64,000 bases of DNA from Seonamhaeicola aphaedonensis (GTDB lineage Bacteria; Bacteroidota; Bacteroidia; Flavobacteriales; Flavobacteriaceae): the NCBI RefSeq assembly GCF_003386195.1, contig NZ_QRDX01000004.1:299670-363669 (forward strand). Direction: 5' to 3'. The notes under the pieces are model-generated. The model was not told the DNA's origin. It did no database searches and saw nothing but the letters and a program-made list of their open reading frames with translations. The translations under genes and the position numbers were made by a program. Below are positions 34,462 through 44,273 of the stretch, one piece after another (position 1 is the stretch's first letter; the number at the start of each line of letters is the position of its first letter).

Positions 34462-35910
34462 CTATTGCAAAGGTATTTTAATGCCTGTAATGTAATAATC
34501 GGGGTTATCGGTTCCAAAAGCCATGTATAGATAAAGTGTATTATTACGAATAATAGGTGATACAAAACCTCCTAAATGATCCCATGCCCAATTATAATTT
34601 GGATATTTTTTATGCAATTGAACAGGGTTTATTATTAGAGGACTTCTAGGATCATGTTTCCATAAACTTTCATGCCATCTCATAAGCCCATATTCTCTAT
34701 TGTTAGAAGTTAAATAATTAGAGCTTACCTCCTCGCCTCCAAGAATTATATATAATTCTGAATTAAACTTAATATAACATGCATCATCAGCTTTTCCCTC
34801 CAAATAACCAGCGCTTTCAGATCCTCTGTGTACCAATTTAGAAGATACTATAGTTTTGTTTGATTCTAAAGCACTAAATAAATCCGAAAAAACCAATTCA
34901 TAAATCTCTCTATCAATGAAGCTAGAGTTTCTTCTATGAAGCAGTAACCTGTATTGATTATTAAACTTTGTAAGCGCTAAAGGGAAACTGTTTTGATTTT
35001 CTCCATACCACCCTGGAATCATAATTTCCTTAGGTTGTTGCAAAATATTTAAACCCTCATCTATAATCATATAAGCAGATGTATAACTACCATTTGGTTG
35101 CTCAACTCCTAGTAAAACTAACAACCTTCCATCGTCCAATTTAAACGGATTATCAACTGAAAATACATTACCACTAGGTTTTGCAAACGATATCGTTTCA
35201 GTTCCTAATAACTTTTCATTTTTAAAATCCCAGTCTTCCAAATTAGAACTCATGGCGTAATAAATACTTCTTTTTTGATGACTACCAAAAACAACGGGAG
35301 TAAGTAGAACGTATGTTCCATTAGCTTTTTCTATTAAACCACCTGATTGAATATAATTAAAATTACCCTCATCTACTTGGGTTGGATAGGGACTAAATAA
35401 CGGACTATCATTTATTATTTTGTAATTCACAAAAGGATTAAAAAACTCTAATCTTGCCCCAACTTTAGAATTAAAGGATCCAGAATACCTTTGCCCTAGA
35501 TTAACCCAACCATTATTAACATCTACACTTTTAACCTCAACAACTGCAGTAGCTTCTCTGCCCTGAGTAACAAACCAAGATTGATCATTAGAGGCCTTTA
35601 CAAGTAAATTTTCTATATGCTCGTAATTTGTTTTTATTCTATTATTACCTATGTCATATTCAGTTATCTCAATTGGTTCTTGCCTTTCAATATTATTGTA
35701 TAAATCAGAAATTAAAGCATTATGGAAAAAACTATTTAAACTTCCTTCAGAAATATTATCGTATACTAAATTAGAAGCATGATTTTCCTCCTTTTCTTCA
35801 TCAATGATAACACTACCTTCTTCGTCGATAATAATTATATCTTCCGAACTACATGAAATAACAAAAAAACTGATTAGTACTAGGGAAAGTCTCTTTATAA
35901 TTGAGGTCAC
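34462..35910 (-). CDS. Putative beta-propeller (glycoside-hydrolase-like) lipoprotein
   Basis: The 482-residue protein has a lipoprotein signal (LVLISFFVISCSS, Cys20) and an acidic linker. The body has repeated short strands with Trp and aspartate, for example NPFVNYKIINDSPLFSPYPT, VFSVDNPFKLDDGRLLVLLG, and SPIIRNNTLYLYMAF. The pattern of blades resembles five-bladed propeller glycosidases (GH43/GH32-like) but without clear catalytic residues that I can identify, so the class is tentative. It is read opposite to the genes on both sides and splits a FabH-methyltransferase-GT2 row. Confidence 0.58.
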   Translation of the reverse strand: MTSIIKRLSLVLISFFVISCSSEDIIIIDEEGSVIIDEEKEENHASNLVYDNISEGSLNSFFHNALISDLYNNIERQEPIEITEYDIGNNRIKTNYEHIENLLVKASNDQSWFVTQGREATAVVEVKSVDVNNGWVNLGQRYSGSFNSKVGARLEFFNPFVNYKIINDSPLFSPYPTQVDEGNFNYIQSGGLIEKANGTYVLLTPVVFGSHQKRSIYYAMSSNLEDWDFKNEKLLGTETISFAKPSGNVFSVDNPFKLDDGRLLVLLGVEQPNGSYTSAYMIIDEGLNILQQPKEIMIPGWYGENQNSFPLALTKFNNQYRLLLHRRNSSFIDREIYELVFSDLFSALESNKTIVSSKLVHRGSESAGYLEGKADDACYIKFNSELYIILGGEEVSSNYLTSNNREYGLMRWHESLWKHDPRSPLIINPVQLHKKYPNYNWAWDHLGGFVSPIIRNNTLYLYMAFGTDNPDYYITGIKIPLQ

Positions 35911-35936
35911 TTTAGATTTATTTGCAACGAAAGTAA

Positions 35937-35944
35937 TACTTTTG
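35937..35944 (+). promoter_or_regulatory. Candidate -7 element TACTTTTG for the GT2 gene
   Basis: TACTTTTG matches TAnnTTTG, 30 bp before the TTG start at 35975. The gene therefore probably has its own promoter apart from the FabH-methyltransferase pair. Confidence 0.4.
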
Positions 35945-35974
35945 ACTAATTCTTTTACTTTAAAAAAAAATTAA

Positions 35975-36823
35975 TTGAAATTCTACATTGTTATACCTGC
36001 TCATAATGAAGAAAGTTCTATTGGTCTTACCTTAGATTCTTTAGTCAATCAAACTCTAATACCAAAACAAGTTGTTGTAGTTAATGATAATTCAACCGAT
36101 AGCACACAAGATATTGTTGAAAGTTATTCATTTAAACATGATTTCATTAAACTGGTTCATTCAAAATCATCCAATGATCATTTACCTGGAGCTAAAATCA
36201 TCAATGCTTTTTATTGTGGTTATAACATTTTAGATGATAATTATGATATTATCTGTAAGTTTGATGCAGACTTGGTTTTTCCAGATAACTACCTTGAAAA
36301 GTTAGCGTGTCATTTTGAAGAAAATGAACGTCTTGGTATGGCTTCTGGGTTTTGTTATATAGAGAAAAATGGCCATTGGATTTTAGAAAACCTAACCAGA
36401 AAAGACCATATTCGTGGTGCTTTAAAAGCTTACAGAAAACAGTGCTTTTTAGATATTGGTAATTTAAAGCCATCTATGGGTTGGGATACCGTTGACGAAC
36501 TACTAGCTAAATATTATGGCTGGGAAATTTTAACCGATGACTCTTTGCAAGTGAAACATTTAAAACCAACAGGTGTATCTTATAATAAAGCTTCTAAATA
36601 TTTACAAGGAGAAGCCATGTATAAAATGCGTTATGGTTTTATGATCACCTTAATTTCTGCTATAAAATTGGCCTTTAAAAAAGGAAACTTTAAATTGTTT
36701 ATAAATTATATGCGTGGCTTTTTTAAAGCAAAAAAAGAAAAACCTGAACAGTTAGTCACCAAAGAACAAGGCAAATTTATAAGACAATTGCGCTGGAAAG
36801 GCATGTTAAATAAATTTAGTTAA
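35975..36823 (+). CDS. Family 2 glycosyltransferase
   Basis: The 282-residue GT-A protein starts KFYIVIPAHNEESSIGLTL, with VVVVNDNSTDSTQDIV and CKFDADLVFPDNYL as nucleotide-sugar/metal sites, and a C-terminal region rich in Lys. An in-frame TAA lies directly before the TTG at 35975, so TTG is the first possible start. The last bases overlap the end of the convergent endonuclease gene by 8 bp. Together with FabH-like and methyltransferase genes it may decorate a lipid; that is inference. Confidence 0.86.
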   Translation: MKFYIVIPAHNEESSIGLTLDSLVNQTLIPKQVVVVNDNSTDSTQDIVESYSFKHDFIKLVHSKSSNDHLPGAKIINAFYCGYNILDDNYDIICKFDADLVFPDNYLEKLACHFEENERLGMASGFCYIEKNGHWILENLTRKDHIRGALKAYRKQCFLDIGNLKPSMGWDTVDELLAKYYGWEILTDDSLQVKHLKPTGVSYNKASKYLQGEAMYKMRYGFMITLISAIKLAFKKGNFKLFINYMRGFFKAKKEKPEQLVTKEQGKFIRQLRWKGMLNKFS

Positions 36824-37625
36824 AACTCCAACCTTTATAACTACTAGAAGCTTCCAATCTGTTTTCAATAGTATCATCCAGTTGTGGAAAAAAATCTATT
36901 CCTGTTAAATTTTCAAGGTCGTCAACCGAAACCACAAAATCATATAATGGTTTGTCGGAATCTTCATGAGGTATTAAAAAAGCAATCATTTTAGGTAATA
37001 CCTTATTGTTATCAATGAGTACTTTATAAAACTGATTGGGGACAGACACAGCATCTTGTCCAATAGTTTCCATTTCACCATTTAAAATTCCACCTGTTAC
37101 CACAAAAACCCCTTCATACTTATTCGCCCAATACCGTATTTTTTGCTCTAATCTGTTCCATATCCCTGAATTGAAATCATGCTTTTGTGGACTAATATTA
37201 CTCGTTAAAAAAGTTTCATCATGGGCTTCTCTACTATAGCTACGGTCTCCTGCAGGACATAAATGTCCGCGGTCATATCCTGAATTTTTATAACTGCGCC
37301 AATGAGCCGCCCCTGTTTTCACGGCTTTATCAATTTCAAAATAAGGTCTCTTAAATTTTCTAGTAGACAAATGAGACTTTTTTAACTCATAAGCCACCCA
37401 TTCAGCTTGTTCGTGGTCTTCATCATAGGACAACGAATAACTGCTGTGATGAATAATTTGACCTGTTGTACTGGTTGGTAAAAAATAGGTATTCGTATCA
37501 ACTTTTGGCTTTACACCTAAAGATTGGATATCAGCGCGCTCTTTCTCTTCCAAAAAATACTCATATCCTAAAACACCTAAAAGAATAAATATTGCCAGTA
37601 TTGAAAACACCTTTTCTCTACTCAT
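36816..37625 (-). CDS. DNA/RNA non-specific endonuclease (NUC1/EndA type), membrane-anchored or secreted
   Basis: The 269-residue protein has one N-terminal hydrophobic helix (FSILAIFILLGVLGYEYF) and the catalytic DRGHLCPAGDRSY, with His as general base, followed by NISPQKHDFNSGIWNRLEQK holding the metal Asn. This is the NUC1/Serratia nuclease family, which cuts DNA and RNA with Mg. The helix suggests a membrane-anchored or exported form. It lies one base after the PafA-like gene, so the two form an operon. Confidence 0.9.
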   Translation of the reverse strand: MSREKVFSILAIFILLGVLGYEYFLEEKERADIQSLGVKPKVDTNTYFLPTSTTGQIIHHSSYSLSYDEDHEQAEWVAYELKKSHLSTRKFKRPYFEIDKAVKTGAAHWRSYKNSGYDRGHLCPAGDRSYSREAHDETFLTSNISPQKHDFNSGIWNRLEQKIRYWANKYEGVFVVTGGILNGEMETIGQDAVSVPNQFYKVLIDNNKVLPKMIAFLIPHEDSDKPLYDFVVSVDDLENLTGIDFFPQLDDTIENRLEASSSYKGWSFN

Positions 37626-37626
37626 A

Positions 37627-39291
37627 CTATTTTAAAACAAAACCTAATGGTTTACCTGTGGCTCCATTAGGAAAACTAATACCTAGAAGGGCAGATATGG
37701 TTGGAGCAATATCTGGAATAACCGTTTTTTGGAATGTTTCTCCCTTTTTTATTCCATTACCAAAGAACAATAAAGGTACGTGAGTATCATAATTTAAACC
37801 ACTACCATGGGTTGACCCCGTCTTTGGATAGGATATAAATGCTGGATCTTCAATGACTAAAACATCACCCGATCTTTTTTGATTATAACCATTTTGCAAC
37901 AAGGCTTCTATACCATTTGTAAAAAAAGTAGTACTTAAAGTGGTTGCAGAATACGCTTTGTAAACATGCTCATAACCAATAATTTCATTTACAATGGCTT
38001 GTTGAACCTCAGTTAAATCTAAACCTAAAATTTTTAATTTATCTCTGTTTAAAAATATTTGATTATTGCTTATATTTTCGATTAAATCATTAGACTTGAA
38101 TCTATCCAACACAAAAGCGCTTAGTTTTTTTCTTGTCTCATCAAAATTCAAATATCCAGCGGGTATTTTTTCAGATTTTAGATACAAAGGAACATCTATA
38201 GCACCATGATCAGCCGTTAGAAAGACCGTGTAGTTCCCTTTTCCAACTTCTGCATCAAGTTCATTAAAAAAACGTTCTAAATCTTTATCTAAGCGCAGAT
38301 AGGTATCTTGTATTTCTTTGGAGTTTACTCCAAAATTATGACCTACGTAATCAGTACTTGAAAAACTCACCGTTAAAACATCAGTATAATCATCTTTTCC
38401 TAAACCTTCACCTTTTAAAGCTACAATTGCAAAATCTGCCACAATACTATTACCATAAGGCGTGTTTTTAATAATGTCGAAACCAGCATTTTGAGTACTC
38501 AATTTTTTTAAATCATACGGAAATGTTGCTGTTTCTTTACCTTTAAACCCAAGTTCAAAATTATTTAAATCATTACCACTTTCACTGTAAGTAGAAATAT
38601 CATATAAAGTATTCCACTCTTTTAAATAGGATTGGACTGTATTTGATTCATTAAAATCCTGCACCCATTTTGGTAATTCGTTCATGTAATAAGTACTCGT
38701 TATAAAATTACCTTCTTTCTTTCCGCGAAACCAATAAGCTGCATTTGCTGAGTGACCCGCTGGCAACACAGCACCTCTATCTTTTATTGATACACCTATA
38801 CTCTTCCCTCGCATTTGGGTAAATAAGCGATTTTCATCGGCAAAAGTGGTTGTCTTCATGCGGTGTGGTGACATACGCTCGGACTCAGAACTACTCCCAA
38901 CTGCCAATACACTAGTATCTCCAGCGCAGTATATCATCTTTTTGGTTTGTTTATCATACCAGTCATTGGCTATAATACCATGTGTTTTGGGAGTTGTTCC
39001 TGTGAATACAGAAGCATGTCCTGGACCTGTCTTTGTAGGTATATAATTAAAATGATTGTTTTTACAATTAAAACCTTCATTTATCATGCGCTTAAAACCT
39101 CCTTCACCATATCTATGATAGAAGCGTGTTAAATAATCATAACGCATTTGGTCTACAACAATACCTACTACCAATTTAGGTTTGTCATTTGAAACGTTAA
39201 TTATTTCTACTTGAGATTCTTGTGCATTAGTCTGTGCTTTACTGACAAAACTCATGGTTAAAACCAAAAACAATAACATTACTTGCTTCAT
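37627..39291 (-). CDS. PafA-like alkaline phosphatase, exported
   Basis: The 554-residue protein has a signal peptide (LLFLVLTMSFVSKA) and then KLVVGIVVDQMRYDYL, TKTGPGHASVFTGTTP and TADHGAID with metal-binding Asp/His residues. This is the PafA/arylsulfatase-type alkaline phosphatase superfamily; PafA releases phosphate from small monoesters in the periplasm of Flavobacteria. The Thr in the TGPGHAS region is the expected nucleophile. It is upstream of the nuclease gene and preceded by a -7 element, so phosphate or nucleotide scavenging is a possible joint role. Confidence 0.85.
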   Translation of the reverse strand: MKQVMLLFLVLTMSFVSKAQTNAQESQVEIINVSNDKPKLVVGIVVDQMRYDYLTRFYHRYGEGGFKRMINEGFNCKNNHFNYIPTKTGPGHASVFTGTTPKTHGIIANDWYDKQTKKMIYCAGDTSVLAVGSSSESERMSPHRMKTTTFADENRLFTQMRGKSIGVSIKDRGAVLPAGHSANAAYWFRGKKEGNFITSTYYMNELPKWVQDFNESNTVQSYLKEWNTLYDISTYSESGNDLNNFELGFKGKETATFPYDLKKLSTQNAGFDIIKNTPYGNSIVADFAIVALKGEGLGKDDYTDVLTVSFSSTDYVGHNFGVNSKEIQDTYLRLDKDLERFFNELDAEVGKGNYTVFLTADHGAIDVPLYLKSEKIPAGYLNFDETRKKLSAFVLDRFKSNDLIENISNNQIFLNRDKLKILGLDLTEVQQAIVNEIIGYEHVYKAYSATTLSTTFFTNGIEALLQNGYNQKRSGDVLVIEDPAFISYPKTGSTHGSGLNYDTHVPLLFFGNGIKKGETFQKTVIPDIAPTISALLGISFPNGATGKPLGFVLK

Positions 39292-39312
39292 TTCAATGAA
39301 TATTTATTACTT

Positions 39313-39320
39313 CAAAAATA
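39313..39320 (-). promoter_or_regulatory. Candidate -7 element TATTTTTG for the phosphatase-nuclease operon
   Basis: The minus strand reads TATTTTTG, 21 bp upstream of the PafA-like ATG at 39291. Confidence 0.45.
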
Positions 39321-39400
39321 CTGCTTTTAAAACATCATAATTTAAAATTAAGGTTAAATACCATTAACTTTTTTTTACTTTAGCACTAAGAAATTTTTAT

Positions 39401-40138
39401 ATGCGATATCTTCATAATACTGGTCGGTATTTTTTAATGATTGCCGAAATGTTCCGCAAACCCACTAAATGGTCGGTTATGAGAACATTAATTTTAAAAG
39501 ATATTGATGATTTAATAATTAGCTCCTTAGGCATTATTGCCTTCATATCCTTTTTTGTAGGAGGCGTAATAACCATTCAAACAGCTTTAAACATTGAAAA
39601 TCCACTCATCCCCAGGTACCTTGTTGGTTTTGCTACAAGGCAATCCGTAATTTTAGAGTTTGCTCCAACCTTTACCTCCATTATTATGGCTGGAAAGGTA
39701 GGTTCTTTCATAACTTCCAGTATTGGAACCATGCGAGTTACGGAACAAATCGATGCCTTAGAAGTTATGGGTATTAACGCTTTAAATTATTTGGTATTTC
39801 CTAAAACCATTGCATTGATGCTATACCCATTTGCTATTGCCATTGGTATGTTTTTAGGCATTTTGGGTGGTATGGCAGCTTGTGTTTTTGGAGGGTATAC
39901 CAGTTTAGAAGATTACGTTTTAGGTTTACAGACAGATTTTGATGGTTTCCACGTTACCTATTCTTTCATTAAAACGTATGTTTTTGCTTTTGTATTAGCA
40001 ACCATTCCTTCTTTTTACGGGTTTTATATGAAAGGGGGCGCATTAGAGGTAGGTAAAGCAAGTACAACCGCTTTTGTTTGGACATCAGTGGTTATAATTC
40101 TATTAAATTATATTTTAACCGGAATGTTGTTAGGCTAA
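39401..40138 (+). CDS. mlaE: MlaE-family lipid ABC transporter permease
   Basis: The 245-residue inner-membrane protein has the MlaE hallmarks VGGVITIQTALNIENPLIPR, LEFAPTFTSIIMAGKVGSFI, and RVTEQIDALEVMGINALNYL, with about five hydrophobic segments. MlaE is the permease of the system that moves phospholipids between the outer and inner membranes. The ATPase gene overlaps its stop codon (TAATG). An MlaD-type substrate-binding gene is not adjacent. Confidence 0.94.
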   Translation: MRYLHNTGRYFLMIAEMFRKPTKWSVMRTLILKDIDDLIISSLGIIAFISFFVGGVITIQTALNIENPLIPRYLVGFATRQSVILEFAPTFTSIIMAGKVGSFITSSIGTMRVTEQIDALEVMGINALNYLVFPKTIALMLYPFAIAIGMFLGILGGMAACVFGGYTSLEDYVLGLQTDFDGFHVTYSFIKTYVFAFVLATIPSFYGFYMKGGALEVGKASTTAFVWTSVVIILLNYILTGMLLG

Positions 40139-40905
40139 TGATACTAGTAGAAAATTTATACAAGTCTTTTGGTAATGCTGAGGTTTTAAAAGGTATCAGC
40201 ACCTCTTTTGAAAAAGGAAAGACAAACCTCATTATAGGGCAAAGTGGTTCTGGAAAAACCGTTTTTTTAAAGTGTTTATTAGGTCTTTTTCCTTATGAAA
40301 AAGGTATTATTTCTTATGATGGGAAAATATTTTCTAAATTATCTGAAGACCAAAAAAGAGATTTACGCGCAGAAATTGGTATGGTATTTCAAGGCAGTGC
40401 TCTATTTGATTCTATGACCATTGTAGAAAATGTAATGTTCCCTCTAAAAATGTTTACTAAAATGAGTAAAAGCGAAATGGAGGATAGAGCCGATTTTGTT
40501 TTAAAAAGAGTAAACCTGCCGGATGCTCATAACAAAATGCCAAGTGAGGCATCAGGTGGTATGCAAAAACGTGTAGCCATTGCGCGAGCCATAGTAAATA
40601 ACCCTAAATACTTATTCTGTGATGAACCTAACTCTGGTTTAGACCCCAAAACAGCTATTGTCATAGATAATTTAATTCAGGAAATAACCGATGAATATCA
40701 AATGGTAACAGTTATTAACTCTCATGACATGAACTCTGTTATGGAAATTGGAGAAAAAATTGTTTTTTTAAGACATGGCATAAAAGAATGGCAAGGTTCT
40801 AAAGACACTATTTTTAAAACCGATAATAAAGCCGTTACAGATTTTGTTTACTCATCTAATCTGTTTAAAAAAGTACGCCAAATGTACTTAGAAGAAAACG
40901 AGTAG
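40138..40905 (+). CDS. mlaF: MlaF-type lipid ABC transporter ATPase
   Basis: The 255-residue ATPase has Walker A GQSGSGKT, signature ASGGMQKRVAIARA, Walker B YLFCDEPNSGLDP and an H-loop (NSHD). The longest frame starts at 40078 inside mlaE, but the ATG at 40138 gives the normal MILVENLYKSFGNAEVL start and overlaps mlaE's stop by one base. It powers the permease encoded before it. Confidence 0.94.
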   Translation: MILVENLYKSFGNAEVLKGISTSFEKGKTNLIIGQSGSGKTVFLKCLLGLFPYEKGIISYDGKIFSKLSEDQKRDLRAEIGMVFQGSALFDSMTIVENVMFPLKMFTKMSKSEMEDRADFVLKRVNLPDAHNKMPSEASGGMQKRVAIARAIVNNPKYLFCDEPNSGLDPKTAIVIDNLIQEITDEYQMVTVINSHDMNSVMEIGEKIVFLRHGIKEWQGSKDTIFKTDNKAVTDFVYSSNLFKKVRQMYLEENE

Positions 40906-40947
40906 CACTAGCAGTTCTATTTTTATAATGTTGAAGTGAATAAAACA

Positions 40948-42417
40948 TTAATTTATTCGCTTTACAACTAATTTTTCTAAATTTAATTTTTGCTTAAACC
41001 AATTTTCTAATTTTTCTCTTTCGGATTTTCTAGTAGCTTCATTCGTTAATGAATCTATCCATTTAACTTCAAAAACAGAAATAGTGTCCATTTGAGCGAA
41101 GTTTGACCGAATGAGATTTGAATAGGCAATATTTTCAACATTTTGGTAATTTATTTTTACCTCTTTGGTTAGCTCTTCAAAGGCTATATAATTTTTCTCT
41201 AGTTTTGACAGCTGTCGTACTTTATCTTCAAGAAAGGTAATTTTTTGGTTTTGCGAAAGAATATCGAGAGAATCCCTATAACGTAACTCCTTCATATACT
41301 TGAAGTTATCCATACCTTTACGTGTACTTTGGTTAAAGATAAGTTGTGTTGAATTCTTTTCTAAGGCCGGATAATTAGATATTCTATTTTTTAATATAGA
41401 AATAGTGGTTTCAGGTATTTCATCAAGTCCAAAAGAGTTAAACTCTATTTTACTCCTACCCTCTCCATCATAAACATAAGAGGCATTGTTCCTAATGTAC
41501 TCTGCATGCGGCAACCCTTCTAATTCGTTTTTAATAAACAAGTTGGCATCTCTATTAAAATTACTCTCATTATAAACATTAAAAAAAGTAAAGCCTGCAG
41601 GAATCATAACCAAAATAGCTAATAAAGAAGCTAATTGCCCAATACGCTTTCTTTTCTTAGAATTAACATATTTTAGCATTGGAAACCGCAATAATTTTAG
41701 TACCAAAAATGTTGCTAAAGCAATAAAAATTGTGTTGATGGTAAATAAATACATGGCTCCCAAAAAGTATTCAAAATTACCTTTTGCTAACCCATATCCT
41801 GCAGTACAAAGTGGTGGCATTAATGCCGTAGCAATGGCCACACCAAAAATAACCGAGGCTATTGTTCCCTTTTTAGTACGTGCAATTATAAGCGCTAAAC
41901 CACCAAAAAAGGCAATTAAAACATCTCTAATATCTGGTTTAACTCTTCCTAAAAGTTCTGAAGTGTCTTCACTTAAAGGAAAAAATTTAAAAAACAAAAA
42001 TGCTGTTAATAAACTCAGCACAATCATTGTGGCTAAGTTTATAATAGATTTTTTAAGTGTGTCTACATCATTAATTGCAATGGATAATCCAACTCCTAAA
42101 ATAGGGCCCATTAGCGGTGAGATTAACATGGCACCAATTACCACTGCTGTTGAATTTGCATTTAAACCCACTGAAGCTACAAAAATAGAACAAATTAAAA
42201 TCCAAGCTGTGGCACCTTTAAAAGGAATATCTCCTTTTATGGCCAGTATAGTAGCATCTCTATCGGTATCTTCCCTAAAATCAAGGAGTTCACTTAAAAA
42301 CTTTGTGACACTTGCATATAAACCACGTGCTTCTTTTTTTACTGCTTCTTTGCTTTGAGATACCTGATCTTTTCCTGAAGCCTCTTCATCACTGAAGTTA
42401 AATTTATTTTCTTCCAT
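40948..42417 (-). CDS. DUF389 membrane protein
   Basis: The 489-residue protein has a TM-rich N-terminal half with AVVIGAMLISPLMGPILGVG and GGLALIIARTKKG, which is the DUF389/TIGR00341 signature, and a long charged C-terminal half rich in Glu, Lys and Asn that probably faces the solvent. The function of DUF389 is not established. It is a single gene, convergent with mlaF; there are 67 bp up to the end of manC. Confidence 0.88.
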   Translation of the reverse strand: MEENKFNFSDEEASGKDQVSQSKEAVKKEARGLYASVTKFLSELLDFREDTDRDATILAIKGDIPFKGATAWILICSIFVASVGLNANSTAVVIGAMLISPLMGPILGVGLSIAINDVDTLKKSIINLATMIVLSLLTAFLFFKFFPLSEDTSELLGRVKPDIRDVLIAFFGGLALIIARTKKGTIASVIFGVAIATALMPPLCTAGYGLAKGNFEYFLGAMYLFTINTIFIALATFLVLKLLRFPMLKYVNSKKRKRIGQLASLLAILVMIPAGFTFFNVYNESNFNRDANLFIKNELEGLPHAEYIRNNASYVYDGEGRSKIEFNSFGLDEIPETTISILKNRISNYPALEKNSTQLIFNQSTRKGMDNFKYMKELRYRDSLDILSQNQKITFLEDKVRQLSKLEKNYIAFEELTKEVKINYQNVENIAYSNLIRSNFAQMDTISVFEVKWIDSLTNEATRKSEREKLENWFKQKLNLEKLVVKRIN

Positions 42418-42484
42418 AAAGATATTGGATTAACTTGCACACACCAATATAAGTATAATTTTTTGTAATAAATTACATTTAAAT

Positions 42485-43552
42485 TTATCCAAACTTATTT
42501 TTTACTTGCTGCTGAACCTGTTTAATTCCTTGTTCTTTACTCTTTGGGTAAATAAGTAGAGTATTATCGTGGTCAACAATAATATAATCATTTAATCCAT
42601 CAACAACCACAACTTTGTTTTTTGATGTTCTAATAATATTACCTTCGGCATTTTCAGCCAAACATTGAGCATTCAAAACTATATTTTTATGATTTTCATT
42701 GGATAGCTTATCATACAAACTTCCCCAAGTGCCAAGATCATTCCAGTCAAATTCTGCTCCAATGACCCAAACATTGTCAGATTTTTCCATTATGGCATAA
42801 TCTACCGAAATATTTTCTGCCTTCGGATAGTTCTCTGCTATAAAACTACCTTCATTTTCTGTATTATATGCTTGAATTCCAGACTCAAAAAGCGCATATA
42901 ATTCAGGTTGATTATTTTTAAATGCCTTAATGACCGTTGCAGCACTCCACATAAAAATGCCCGCATTCCATAAAAAATTTCCTTGAGCTAAAAATTGTTT
43001 AGCAGTTTCGTAATCAGGTTTTTCCCTAAACTGGTTTACAGACTTAATTTCCTCTGAAGATGTTTTATCGAACTCAATATATCCATAACCGGTATTAGGA
43101 AAGGTTGGTTTTATTCCAAGTGTCATTAAGGCATCATTATTTGAGCAATAATCAAATGCTGTTTGTACGTTTTTTGCAAAGGTAGCTTCGTCTTCAATCC
43201 AATGATCACTTGGCGCTACTATCATAACCGCATTGGGGTTTTCCTTTTGAATTTTTAAAGCAGCATACAAAATACAAGGAGCTGTATTTCTCATGGCTGG
43301 TTCTAAAACCACTTGACGTTGTGCTACTTCTGGCAACTGTTCTAATACCAAATTATTATAGCGCTCATTGGTTAAAATGAAAATATTCTCTTTTGGGATT
43401 ATATGCGATAACCTCTGAAATGTTTTTTGAATTAAGGTATCTCCCGTACCTAACATATCATGAAACTGCTTTGGAAAATCTTGGGTGCTTACCGGCCAAA
43501 ATCTAGAGCCCACGCCTCCTGCCATTAAAATGGCGTAATAGTTTTTATTCAT
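42485..43552 (-). CDS. manC: Mannose-1-phosphate guanylyltransferase
   Basis: The 355-residue nucleotidyltransferase begins with MAGGVGSRFWPVSTQDFPKQ, then the ILTNERY and IVAPSDHWI regions and NTGYGYIEFD, which place it in the GMP (ManC) family. It makes GDP-mannose from mannose-1-phosphate and GTP for surface glycans. There is no phosphomannose isomerase domain at this length. It is 8 bp overlapped by the SprT-like gene upstream, and lies apart from the polysaccharide locus at 11.7-20.9 kb. Confidence 0.93.
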   Translation of the reverse strand: MNKNYYAILMAGGVGSRFWPVSTQDFPKQFHDMLGTGDTLIQKTFQRLSHIIPKENIFILTNERYNNLVLEQLPEVAQRQVVLEPAMRNTAPCILYAALKIQKENPNAVMIVAPSDHWIEDEATFAKNVQTAFDYCSNNDALMTLGIKPTFPNTGYGYIEFDKTSSEEIKSVNQFREKPDYETAKQFLAQGNFLWNAGIFMWSAATVIKAFKNNQPELYALFESGIQAYNTENEGSFIAENYPKAENISVDYAIMEKSDNVWVIGAEFDWNDLGTWGSLYDKLSNENHKNIVLNAQCLAENAEGNIIRTSKNKVVVVDGLNDYIIVDHDNTLLIYPKSKEQGIKQVQQQVKNKFG

Positions 43553-44147
43553 CTTTTAATATTTCTACTTCTACATTAGGGTTAAAAAGGTATAATTTGC
43601 CTGTTTTTATTTCCAAGCATTCAAACCGTTTTACCCGCTTTTTACCTTGCTTAAATATTTTTCCGTTGTAAAGTTTAAATAAACTACCAAACGGAACTTC
43701 GAAAATATAAGTTTTATTATTGGGTTTATCAAATTGTTTTAATGCTAATGCTAAATTAACATCGGTATCACTACTAGCTTTGGGATTCTTAAAATGATTA
43801 GCTAACAAAGGCAGTAAATTATTTGGAAAAACCTCAGGGTTAATAAATGGTAACATTAAATGCTGAAAGGTACGCCTCCACTCCATACCATGCGGTTTAA
43901 TTAACCTTCCATAAGTTTTATAAGCCTCAAAATGCGCTATTTCATGGATTAGGGTTATTAAAAATCGATACTTGTTTAGGTTAGAATTGACCGTTATTTG
44001 ATGTTTTCCGTTAGGTAAAGGCCTGTAATCTCCATGTCTGGTTTTACGTTCCTTTTTAATTTTTATTACCAAATTATCATGCTCTAACAATTTTAATACC
44101 TTTGCTATGGCTAGTTGCGGTATGTATTCTTGAATTTGGGTTTGCAT
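43545..44147 (-). CDS. SprT-like zinc metalloprotease-domain protein
   Basis: The 200-residue protein has the motif LIHEIAHFEAYK (HEIAH zinc site), and then GMEWRRTFQHLM, like the SprT/Spartan domain. Such proteins are linked to DNA-protein crosslink repair in other organisms, but the bacterial role is unclear. The frame opens at 44171, and I prefer the ATG at 44147 (MQTQIQEYIPQLAIAK). It is cotranscribed with manC by overlap. Confidence 0.8.
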   Translation of the reverse strand: MQTQIQEYIPQLAIAKVLKLLEHDNLVIKIKKERKTRHGDYRPLPNGKHQITVNSNLNKYRFLITLIHEIAHFEAYKTYGRLIKPHGMEWRRTFQHLMLPFINPEVFPNNLLPLLANHFKNPKASSDTDVNLALALKQFDKPNNKTYIFEVPFGSLFKLYNGKIFKQGKKRVKRFECLEIKTGKLYLFNPNVEVEILKDE

Positions 44148-44215
44148 TGATGTAAAATTACAAGAATTCAATTAAGAATAGAATATAATTTTAAAATATA
44201 TTCATTAGAGCAACA

Positions 44216-44248
44216 AAAAGGCCTCCTCAAAATACAAGGAAGCCTTTT
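44216..44248 (-). terminator. Hairpin terminator of the membrane-protein gene at 44274
   Basis: On the minus strand AAAAGGCTTCCT and AGGAGGCCTTTT form a 12-bp stem with one mismatch, ending in a T run. It is placed just after the stop of the gene at 44274-44948. Confidence 0.65.
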
Positions 44249-44273
44249 AGAATTAGTCACCTTAAAATTAAAG

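Noticed and set aside
42485..43552. Part of the polysaccharide locus at 11.7-20.9 kb.
   Set aside because: manC lies more than 20 kb away among unrelated genes and is paired with a SprT-like gene.
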